From NCBI GenBank assembly GCA_900446925.1, contig UAVY01000004.1, forward strand, positions 871,845-935,844: a stretch of 64,000 nt of DNA, given 5' to 3'. Positions 54,391-64,000 of the stretch are shown here, piece after piece. The notes beneath the pieces are model-generated. The model saw nothing but the letters and a program-made list of their open reading frames with translations. It was not told the DNA's origin and did not search any database. The translations under genes and the position numbers were made by a program. Each line of letters begins with the position of its first letter. Position 1 is the first letter of the stretch. This DNA is from Citrobacter koseri. Lineage in GTDB: Bacteria > Pseudomonadota > Gammaproteobacteria > Enterobacterales > Enterobacteriaceae.

Positions 54391-55969
54391 TTATTGGGCA
54401 GAATGGCGATAACGGTCGACGGCGAGAGCCGTCAGGCGTTTTTTGTCTATCTTGCCGACGGCGGTGAGTGGCCAGTGGTCCAGAAACTCGATTTGGTCAG
54501 GAATTTTCCACGTGCTGAGCCCCATACGGGTCAGTTGTTGACGCAACTGCTGATAGTCAGTTGGCACCTGCTGCGCGATGATAAACGCGCAGATCCGCTC
54601 GCCAAGCAGCGTGTCCGGCGCGGCGACCACCGCGCAATCTTGCACTTCCGCTAAACGCAGCAGTGCCGATTCCACTTCAGCAGCGGCTATTTTTTCTCCG
54701 GCGCGGTTGATCTGCTCTTTTATGCGCCCCTCAACGTGCAGGTTCCCCGCCTCATCCAGCCTGACATTGTCGCCTGTGCGGTAAAACCCTTGCGCGGTAA
54801 AGGCCTGCGCGTTGTGAGCAGGGGCGCGGTAATAGCCCGAAATGGTATAAGGGCCGCGCGTTAATAATTGCCCGGTTTCGCCCGGCGCGACGTCGTTCTC
54901 GTCTTGATCAACGATGCGGATTTCATCCAGAGGGGACAACGGGCGCCCCTGGCTGTGGAGAATGGTGGTATGCGGATCGTCCAGCCGGGGTAAAACAGAG
55001 CAGGCCTTCCGCCATACCGAAGACCTGTTGCAGGGTACAGTCAAAGGTGGCGATAACCTGCTCAGCAAGCGTCGGGTCGAGCCGGGCGCCGCCTGCCTGA
55101 ATGACGCGCAGCGACGAAAGGTCGCTGTCTTCCCACTCCCTGGCCTGCACCCATAATTGCGCCAGCGCCGGAACCAGGGCGACGTGAGTCACGCCTTCCT
55201 GCGCGATTAAAGGCATCACCTCATCACAGCTGGCGCTGTCGGTCAGCACCACTTTTCCGCCGCAGGCAAGCGTTCCCAGAATGCCGGGGCAGGCCAGCGG
55301 AAAGTTATGCGCCACCGGGAGGACGGCGAGATATACGCTCTGTTGGCTGATGCCGCACAGTTCAGCAGAAGCGCTGAAGTTATAGCTATAGTCGGCATGT
55401 CGGCGCGGGATGAGTTTGGGCGTGCCGGTTGTGCCGCCTGAGAGCAACAACAACGCGGTGGCGGAAACATCAGGCTGCGGCCACGCCTGTCGCTCACCGT
55501 GAAGGGAGAAGAGCGGCGTAAAATCGTCGCTCACGGTCTCTCCAGCGACCAGAACATGACGCAGGCAGGCGTGTTTGTGCGCCATCTGTCGGGCCAGCTC
55601 TGCGTGGTTTTCCCCGTGAATAACGTAAGCGACGGGTTGCGCCAGCTCAATCAGCGCGTCGATATCCAGCGCCCGTTGGGAGGGCATCGCCAGCACGGGG
55701 ATAACGCCCAGTCTTAACAAGGCGAACAGCAGGGTAACAAACGCGTTGTCGTTGGGAAGCTGCACAATCACATGTTCCCCCGAACGCAAACCCAGTGATG
55801 ACAGACCTGCGGCAAGTTCGTCGACCCGTGCATCAAGCGCGCTGTAGGTTAACGATCCCTTTGCATCAACGACGGCAATTCGCGAGGCATAACGGGCCGC
55901 CCAGTGGCGCAACTGTTCGGCAATGGGTAAGGGATACTGTTCAATCAGAGATTCAAAGGAAGAGTTCAT
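54391..55969 (-). CDS. ybtE: YbtE salicyl-AMP ligase
   Basis: Adenylating enzyme that activates salicylate and loads it on HMWP2 to start yersiniabactin synthesis; 525 residues. Start at 55969 (MNSSFESLIEQYPLPIAEQL). The AMP-binding signature is LLLSGGTTGTPKLIPR; other motifs are YRTGDNVRLDEAGNL and GRIKEQINRAGEKIAAAEVE, with the catalytic lysine in LTAVGKIDKK. One extra base near 55000 breaks the frame. It begins immediately after ybtT (3 bases between stop and start), in one long operon. Confidence 0.94.
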
Positions 55970-55972
55970 GCG

Positions 55973-56775
55973 TCACCTTTCTGAAGTGCTGGACTGTTTT
56001 TGCAATGCGGTCATTGCAGAAAATGCGTGGGGAAAATGGCGGACAATCTGCGTAAAAAAGGACCGGGCTTGTTGAATGGGATAGAAATGATCGCCGTCAA
56101 TCACCACCGGGCCTGTAACGTGGCTCAGCCACTGACGCCAGGCATCGACCTGCTGCCAGGAGGCTTCGCGATCGTGGCTGCCGCACAATAACAGCGCAGG
56201 CGTGCGCAGCGGCGGACAGACGTCGGGCGAGTCGTAGTGATAGCTCTCGGTGGCGTAAAAATCAGCGCGCAGAAGAGGAAGAAACAGCGACATTAATTCC
56301 TGGTTTTCCCGCAGTTCAGGAGAACATCCGCCAATGTCTATCAGTTCAGCGATAAAGTCGGCATCATCGCGATGGCTGAGCTGGCGTTCAGAATGCAGAT
56401 GCGGGCATGGCACCCGGAAATAATCAGTCCTTGCGGCGCATGCCCCCGTTGCTCCAGAAGTCGGCAGGTTTCAAACGCCACCTGCGCCCCCATGCTGTGC
56501 CCGGCGAGTAAAAGCGGCGTGTCAGGCGATACGGATGCTTCCAGCTCGTTCGCCAGCAGTGCCGCCAGTTGTGTAATGCTTCTGAGCGGTTCCAGATGGC
56601 GAAGGCGATCGCGCCCCGGCCAGGTCACCAGAGAAAGCGCGCTGTTCGCCATTTGATTGTCTCGCCCAGTGCGAAACGCGCTACTGCTGCCGCCAGCGAA
56701 AGGGCACATGACCAGATGCGCAGTATTGCCGCTCCGGGCGGGCCACAGCGGGATGCACATTACAGATTGCGTCAC
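55973..56775 (-). CDS. ybtT: YbtT editing thioesterase
   Basis: Type II thioesterase, about 267 residues, that removes wrong groups from the carrier domains during yersiniabactin assembly. The start is GTG at 56775, overlapping the ybtU stop. (M)TQSVMCIPLWPARSGNTAH, then CPFAGGSSSAF, the nucleophile serine in LLLAGHSMGAQVAFE, and the catalytic histidine in VVIDGDHFYPIQ. One base is lost near 56400 and the C-terminus ends QKQSSTSER. Confidence 0.93.
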
Positions 56776-57874
56776 AGCGCCTCCCTTATCATCATCGTTG
56801 TAGAAACCGGCTAACCGGTCGTGGTGCGGCGGCGTCAGGCGTCTGATCTCCGCATTGCCGGTCCTTACGTAAAATCTGCTGCCATAAACGTGATAGCGCG
56901 ATCTGATGTACGTTTTGGCAGGCCGCTGGTGGATGTTCGCCCGCCAGATGGCTGCGCAACTGGTGTAGCAACCAGCGGACGCCCTCCGGCCCGACGGTTT
57001 CGCAGCAGTCGCGCCAGCTCAGGGGCGCCGCGCTGCGCGTCAGACCCGGCGGATCGCGCAGGATCTCCGGTCTGCGGTAGAGACTGTGGGCGTTCTCCTG
57101 ATGGTCCGCGACAAACAGGCTGGATGACCAGATGACGGGGCCGTAGCTCGCCTCCAGCGAAAGATGACCTTCCGGCCAGCCCAGCAGCAGGCGGTGCATG
57201 ATAAGGCTATGCATATCTGGATCGTCAGGATCGAGATAGCGCTGAAGCAGCAGACAGGCTTCTCCCTCCGGCCAGAAGAGTCTCAGACAGTGAAAATCGC
57301 TAAAGCTGCCAACCACGTCGCACTCCACGGCGGCGGCATCAACGCCCAGAGCCAGCAACAACAAATCCAGCGTGGAGTAGAGCAACTGTCGGCTGGTGGT
57401 GGCGTGAACCACCGGCGGCGTTTTAGCCAGGCAGCGACGCAGTTGCTGCGCATCGCGAAGCCATGTGCGTCCCGCGCGCGTATGCGGATAAAACGTGTTT
57501 ACCCAATAGCAGCAGCCCTGTTCCTGCGCCAGCGTTTGTAAGGAACTGATGTCATCCGGGTGGAGGGGATGCTCCTGAATGACGTGTACGCCGCGCGCCA
57601 GAAAGTGTCTGGCAAGCTGCGTACCGGTTCCTCCGGCGACGGTCGAACGCACGACAATACAGGCGATATCCGGCATCCCGGTTATCTGTTCCGGCGAGGT
57701 ATACAGCGGAATGCCAAACGCATGGGCCAGCTCTCTTGAGCGGGCGCTTCCCTGCGCCAGCAGGCCAACCAGTTCCAGCCCCTCCGGGGGCTGCATAAAG
57801 GCATTCAGGTACATTTCGCCAAATTTGGCGCCCACAATCAGTACGCGTTGTTTTGGGGAGGCGGACGGCATCAT
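56772..57874 (-). CDS. ybtU: YbtU thiazolinyl imide reductase
   Basis: NADPH-dependent reductase that converts the second thiazoline of the growing yersiniabactin to a thiazolidine; 366 residues. The ATG at 57874 (MMPSASPKQRVLIVGAKFGE) overlaps the irp1 stop as ATGA. The Rossmann motif is VLIVGAKFGEMYLNAF and the Gfo/Idh/MocA-type fold continues through HFLARGVHVIQEHPLHPDD. The last part, after KTGNAEIRRL, is shifted by a lesion near 56860; corrected, it ends with an acidic NDDDKEAL tail overlapping ybtT. Confidence 0.93.
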
Positions 57875-60800
57875 AACGTGTTCTCCGGTTGCGTTGAGGT
57901 TGCGCAAAGCCAGCGCGTAATGTGTTGCGCACAAGCCTGAACGTGGGGGCTTCCATCATGATTTGCCAGTGGCTGGCTTCAATCACAGTGTCGTCGGCGT
58001 TGTTTATCCAGCCCTGCCACTCGGTTTCTGCTGGCGTCCAGCGCGCGGGTCTCCCGGCGGCATACACCATGAGACAGGGGACCGGAACGCTTTCGCCCGG
58101 CGTATGCTCAGTCAGTAAACGCAGCAGATGCGCGATGTTGTCGAGCCACGTTTCTGCCGCTTGCAGCGTCAGGTTTTGCGACACCATACCGGCCGTTTTA
58201 GCGAGGCCGATAAAGTCGGCAAGCTGGCTGTCGGGCGTCTGCTGGTCGAAATGTTCGGGCAGCGCCAGAGGCGTTTGTCCTTCGGCTAACAGGCGCAGCA
58301 GGGCCGCCCGGTTTTCGCAACAGAAATCCTGTCGGCACACGGGATCGATTAACACCATCCGAACCTGCTCGCCTTTGGCGTACAGGCGCTGTGCGGCGCC
58401 CGCCGCGAGAAACGCGCCATACGACCAACCCGCCAGTACATAAGGGCCGTGAGGCTGCTGGCGACGGATGCACCCGACATACTCATCGATCATCTGGTCG
58501 AGCGTGGCAAAGCGCAGCGGCGATTTTGCTTGCAGGCCGAAAACGCGCCTGTTCAGCGCGCTGGCGAGCGGCAGCCAGGCGCTGATATCGCCGTCCGAAG
58601 CGTGGAAGACAAACAGGGTTTCCTCGCCGTCGCCCTGGCAAAGGGGAACCGGGTTGTCCTCTCCTGACGTCGCCGCCTGTAGATGGGCGCAGAAGTCGCT
58701 CAGCGTCGAATGGCTGAACAGATCCTGAAGGTTAGCCCTGGCAATCCCTCTCCGGTTTAGCTGCGCGACCATCCTTGTCGCCATCAGGCTGTCGCCGCCC
58801 AGTTCGAAAAAGTCGTGATGCCTTGCCACGGGCGAGACAGCAGCGATTGCCAGAGTTCAGCCACCTGTTTTTCCAGCGCCGGATTCCCCCCGGCAACTGG
58901 CGTGGGTTTGGCTGGCTCAGTCGGCGCATCAGACGGGGCATGCAGCGGCGTAAATAACGCTTCTCTTTGCCGGAGCTGTAAAACGGGCAGACCGGTGCCA
59001 AAGCGCTGCTGTAAATAGCGGCTCATGGCTTCTTTATCCGGGCGATTTACGCCAGACGAACGCGCCACCAGCAGATGCTGGCGCAGCGGCGACGATTCCT
59101 GCGCGGGCCACGCCAGCTCGTTTGCAAACCCGGCCTGAACGAGAACCTCCTGCCATGCGGAGCGGGTGAGCATCGGTTTCTCATCCCGGCGGCGGAAATC
59201 GCGGTATCCGCTTAATCCCTCAATAAAGCCCACGCTTGCCAGCTGGAATACGCTGTTTCGCTCCGTCGCTTCAACGATCAGCAAACGTCCGCCGGCTTTC
59301 AGCAACAGTTTTAATCTGCGCAACGTCTGGACGACATGGCTGGCGTCGTGGAGCACATTGACGGCAACGATCAGGTCGTAACCCGCCTCCGGGTGGGCGG
59401 TGAAATCCAGCGGCTGGTTGATGTCGAACAAGGCATAAGACACCCGCGATTCATCATGGAAACGGGCTTTGGCGTCATTGAGGAACTGCGCGGAGACGTC
59501 CGTGAAGTGGTACGACTGCCGCGTGTTCCGCGTGGCCTTCAGCACCGGCGCGGTAGTGGCTGCGGTTCCGGCGCCAACCTCCAGAATCCGTTCTGCGCCG
59601 CACAAGGCGGCAATCTGCGCGGTATAGCGATTCAGACAGGCGCTGGCGGGGGTTGTCGCGATACAGCGCGTCGGTAACGCGATGCTGGCTCGTTGAACAG
59701 CAATTCCAGCGGAGAACACTGCCCGGAGAAGAGGGCGTCGTGCCGGGCGATGCAGGTTTCCAGATACTGCGCCAGCGCCTGGCTCCATTGGCTTGGCGGG
59801 CACGCTTCCTGAGGCTCAGGAATCTCGCTGAGCGGAACGCGGCAGCGCCAGCTTTCACCCTCGCGGATTAACCACGCTCTTTCCGTCAGACACTGTAGCC
59901 ACTGGCGCAGCAGGACGCTTGGTGAGACGCTTGCGCGGACAGCGCCTGTACTATTGCGCTAAAGCGATGGGCGATCTCCGGCGTGGTAAACAGGCCGTGA
60001 CGATTTAGCGTAGCCGCGATCCCCCTGTAGCGCGCGCGCCTCCAGCCAGCGCCAGGTCGCCTCCAGCTCATCAAGCTGCGCCTGCTCAGGCAACGGCAGC
60101 CGCCAGTTGGGTGAGTTCGTGCTCATCAGGCGTCGCCGCTGATGGCGACGGATCGTCGGCCATTACGATATCCAGCGTCAACGCGCCCTGTTCGGTTATT
60201 TCCGCTCTGGCCTGTCGGATGCCGGGTATTCGAGCGTCGCCTGCTCAATATCCCGCAGGTCGTAGTCCGCCTGCGCGTTCAGCGGCCAGCGTCGGCGGGG
60301 AATGTGCCCGGCGATGCCGCTGGCGAGAGTCTTCAGGCTTTCAGGGTTGGCGATGACGGCTTGCAGGATGGCGCAGTAGTCATTAAACATCGCCTCGGCA
60401 GCGCCGGGTTCCAGCACGTTGTCCATGCAGTACCAGCTAAACATCAACTCGCCGTCGCTCTCCATGACCTGATGATCCAGCCAGACCTGCGGCGTTTGCG
60501 TGAACACATAGCAGGGTTCGCCGAACAGATGGCTCATCGCCTGATCGATAGTCATGCCTTCCAGCGTCATCCCCAGCATACTGGTAAACACTACCGGCAT
60601 CAGCGGTTGACGTTGTGATCCGCGCAGGCGGCCCAGCTCACGGATCACCTCAACACCGTTCATTTCACTGTGCGCCATGTTTTTGCCAGAGGCGCTGTTG
60701 GGTCTGTTGCATCTGCTCTTGCAACGTCACCGGCGTTGAGAAGTTAAAATCAACCAGCGTGACGGAGGTAAAATCACCAATCAACTGGTTGATTTGCGGA

Positions 60801-63800
60801 TGGGATCGGCTGGCGATTGAAGAAAGTCAGGTTCAGCGTAAATGCCGTGGTGCGGCTCCAGCGCTCAAGGGTGGCGGCAAACAGCGTGAGCAGCGCGGCA
60901 GACGGTGTGGCGCCTTGCTGCTGCCAGCGCTGTTTCACGGTCTGCCATTCTTTCTTGCCGATCGTCGATTTGAAGGTGGTGAAGTGTGGCGTTTCCGGGG
61001 GCGTCTCAACCACCGGCAGCTCTGGCGCTAAAGGCAGTTGCGGCAGTTTTTCCTGCCAGTAATCCCAGGCATCGTGCCATGCCGATGTCTGTCGGCGCGC
61101 CTGTTCAGCCATCACATAAATCACGGAAGGTAATAGCAAGCGGCGCCAGCGTTTCGCCGCGCCAGACCTGCGCCAGATCGTCCATCATGACTTTAAAACT
61201 CTGCACATCGAACTGCAAAAGGTCGAGGTTCATGTGCAGACGGTAATGGCAATCGTCGATTTCGCTGACCACCAGCTCAAAAAGGAGGCCACTGGTCGGC
61301 AGGCAAAACGCGATAGCTCAGTTCATGCCGCCGTTTTTCCAGCGCGATGTGCTGTTCTTCCGGGGGAAAGCGCGCGCAGATCGTCACGCTGGATGTGATA
61401 CTCCGGCGTTGTCGCCAGGACTCGCTGCTGCCCGTCGGCATCAACCACCATGCGCAACATATCGTGGCGTGCGATAAGCTGGTTCCATGCTTTCTCCAGT
61501 ATGGCGAGATCGAACTCATCGTGGCGTTTATCCCACTCAAACAGGACGTGACAGGCGACGCCGCCATAGCCAATGAGGTGGGTTCGCCCCAGCCAGTAGG
61601 CGTGCTGAATGGGCGTCAAAGGGAAGGGGCGCATAACGCTTGTCGGCGTCGTGCTGCAACACTTCCGGCTGCGAAGCGGCAGGCGTCGTCTCTGGCTTAG
61701 AACAGATAAGCTGCGTGAGTCCATGAGGAGACAGATCCTGCCACGCCCGTTCCGCATTGATGCGTACACCCAGGTAGTGCTGAATATCGCTACTGAGTTC
61801 AAGGAAGAGCAGCGGAGTCCATGCCGAGTTGCAACAGATCCTGGTTTGGGCGCAGTGACGACGGATCGCTCAGCCTTAGCTGAACCGCAATCCGCTTTTT
61901 CAGCCATGCCATCACCGCCGTTTCATCGCTCAGGCTGCCGTTAAAGGCATTGTCATCAGCAGGAGGAATGACAGGCGTTGCGGCTTTTTCTGTGGCGCTG
62001 ATGTTAAACAGAACCTGTTGTAACGGGGGCATTTTGTCGGTAAAAACGCGCATCGCCAGTCGCCACGGGGGCGCCGCGCATCACCGCCTGTTCCAGGTGC
62101 CAGCAGCCTTCGGCATCGCTTAACGCGCCCATACCACGGCTGGCGAGCGTCGCCAGCATTTCCGGCGTGGCCGCCCGACCGCTTTTCTCCCCATGCGCCC
62201 CAGGCGACAGAGAGCGTTTTCGGCGCATCAAGGGGTGGAAAAACTGCTGGGCCAGCCCGTCCAGGTAGCCGCAGGCCAGCGCATGGGCGCTCTGACCCGG
62301 CGCGCGAGGGTGGCGGCAGCGGAAGAGTAGAGAATAAGATAGCGTCCGTCGTGGTTTGCGCAGGGTTTGCAACAGCTGGCTTGCCGCCTGCGCTTTTACC
62401 GCGAAAACGGCGCCAGCTGGTGGTCGTCAAGCTCCTGCAACGGGGCGCGTCAGCCAATACGCCAGCGGCATGAATCGCTCCGGCAATGCCGCCGTTGGCC
62501 GCCAGATCGTCAAGAACCGTGGCCAGTTGCCCCGGCATCGCCCACATCACAACGGCAGACGCGCGTCTGCCCGCCCTCCACATCGCGTAGCCATGACTCA
62601 TCCACGCGCGGCGCCAGCAGGGCGATGCGTCGCGCCCCTTTTTCTCTGAGCCAGTTCACGGCAAGGCGGCCTAATCCGCCAAACGCTCCGGTCACCAGAT
62701 GCCAGCGGTTATCGCCGGTAAACACGTTTGCCGGTAATTCGGCGGCGCATCCCGTATTGGGCGCCAGTGAAGGGAGCCAGGAGGGTGTCACCCCGCGCGG
62801 CAAGCCAGCGCTGTGATAGTGAGACTGCGCTCAACCCTTGATGCAGCGTTTCCCACGGGGTGTTTCCGGCGAGATCGATGGCGGCAATCAACCGTTCCGG
62901 CTGTTCGTTGGCCGCGACGCGAAGCAAGGCCCATAGCGCGTGATGGGACGCAGAGAGTGCCTCATTTTCCTCGACTCGCCACGCGCGGCGGGGTGACCAC
63001 AATCAATCCGGCTGCGCTGGCGGTGAGCGCCGCTATCACTTTCTCCGCTAAGGCCAGCGTATCCTCGCTCTCCTCAACAATCATCAGTCGCGAAGAGGCG
63101 TGCGGATCGTGAATGATGCCGTATTGCGCCAGCTCGTCACTGCGCGCAAGCGTACCGGTGCTAAAGCTGAAGGTAAGCGGATGGTCAACGCTGGCGACGT
63201 TGAAGGGCGCCCAGCGCCATTGATAATGCGTCTGCGGCGCAGGAAGAGGCGCGGCGGGCGATAGCGGCAGCCACTCGCCATCAGGATGACGGGCTTCAAC
63301 GCGCATCTGACCGCGGGGAAAAGGCTTCGTTTTGCCAGCTTAAGCGGACCTCCCCTAACCACTCCGGGGCGATGACGAGGGGCGGTTCCACAGGGGAGAG
63401 CGTCGCCATGACGCTGTGAGAGCAGACGCCAGGCCTCCTGCCAGCGGGCGTTAAACCGTTCAGGTTGACCTGCGCAATCGGACCAGTCGGCGAGATAATC
63501 ACCGTTATCCGTCAGCGCCTGCCCCAACACGGGTTCTGATGGCGCGGTAAATGTTACGGCACTAAACCGCCTGACCGGGCAGCGTGGCGAGAATGATATG
63601 TTCGCTCATCCCCGCGGTCGGGCTGCCATCCTGCGGTAGCCATGCCACTTTGCTGAATCCGGCGTGGCGGCACTGTTGCTGCCACTGAGCGGTGGTGAGG
63701 AATAACTCGCCTTCGCGGGCGTCGAGATCCTGTAGTGGAAGAACCAGCGGGCCGAAAACGAAGTCAAACAGACGCATTGGCTGGGTGATTTCGCGCATCA

Positions 63801-64000
63801 GCAGGCGCCCGCCCGGCTTGAGCAGGGGGCGCAGATTATCGAGCGTGCGACCAATATGGCGGGTGGCGTGAATCACGTTCGCCGCCACGATAAGATCGTA
63901 AGACTGTGGCTGGAAGCCCTGAGACTGCGCCTCTTTTTCGAGATCCAGCTCGCTATACTTCACAAAATCATAGTCGGCGAATTTCTGCTGGGCGCGACGG
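57871..64000 (-). CDS. irp1: HMWP1 yersiniabactin PKS/NRPS (5' end outside window)
   Basis: Hybrid polyketide/nonribosomal synthetase that adds the malonyl unit and the last thiazoline and releases yersiniabactin; full length about 3163 residues, here the last two thirds. In reading order: first methyltransferase (63560-64000, SYDLIVAANVIHATRHIG), ketoreductase (about 62050-63300, WHLVTGAFGGLGRLAVNWL), acyl carrier (LLQLGMDSA, near 61830), cyclisation domain (FPLTPIQHAYWLGRTHL; DLLQFD as DxxxxD at 61207-61224), second methyltransferase (ILEVGAGTAATTAPVLKATR, near 59550), peptidyl carrier (FFELGGDSLMATRM, near 58790) and thioesterase (LAGWSYGAF, near 58420). At least fifteen one-base breaks are present. 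It overlaps ybtU at the stop. Confidence 0.93.

Overview
This 64 kb window comes from an enterobacterial chromosome of the Escherichia/Salmonella/Citrobacter type. The first 12 kb and the treA-dhaMLK block keep the E. coli gene order (dsbB, nhaB, fadR, ycgB, dadAX, cvrA, ldcA, emtA, ycgR, ymgE ... treA, dhaM, dhaL, dhaK), with proteins close to the E. coli ones and REP/BIME elements between genes. A Citrobacter such as C. koseri would fit the core plus a yersiniabactin cluster, but the species is an inference. Many clearly functional core genes are split by single-base insertions or deletions, often in short G/C runs. I read these as sequencing or assembly errors. Gene coordinates are therefore given for the whole reconstructed gene, with likely frame breaks noted.

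Layout: (1) 1-12.4 kb, core genes. (2) 12.4-21.4 kb, an accessory insert between ymgE and treA. It holds a Fur-boxed siderophore receptor and, convergent to it, a six-gene operon: substrate-binding protein, permease, ATPase, methyltransferase, ModD, TonB-dependent receptor. A textbook-like ModE box lies directly in front of that operon. This suggests TonB-driven uptake of molybdate/tungstate or a complex of it. (3) 21.4-26.6 kb, trehalase and the PTS-type dihydroxyacetone kinase, without the usual divergent dhaR. (4) 26.8-34.5 kb, two tandem IprA-like regulators and a chaperone-usher fimbrial operon ending in a LuxR-type regulator. (5) 34.5-42.2 kb, a LysR regulator, a YdeP-like molybdoenzyme, a second ModE box, a cyanide-insensitive-type bd oxidase with its DUF2474 peptide, and an isolated moaA paralogue.

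(6) 42.2-47.6 kb, a bestrophin and oxidoreductases. Two MerR-type promoters with 19-bp spacers and related operators probably make three of these genes one regulon. (7) 47.6-52.1 kb, an islet of unrelated single genes (three GNAT acetyltransferases, a RES-domain protein, QueH) separated by copies of a palindromic intergenic repeat. (8) 52.1-64 kb, part of a yersiniabactin cluster (fyuA, ybtE, ybtT, ybtU and the 3' two thirds of irp1), nearly identical to that of the Yersinia high-pathogenicity island. Its left edge abuts a truncated copy of the islet repeat.

The most interesting point is the molybdenum theme. Two ModE boxes with the same 9-N6-9 layout sit about 17 kb apart, one before a TonB/ABC/ModD/methyltransferase operon and one between a molybdoenzyme gene and a bd oxidase operon that is followed by a moaA paralogue.
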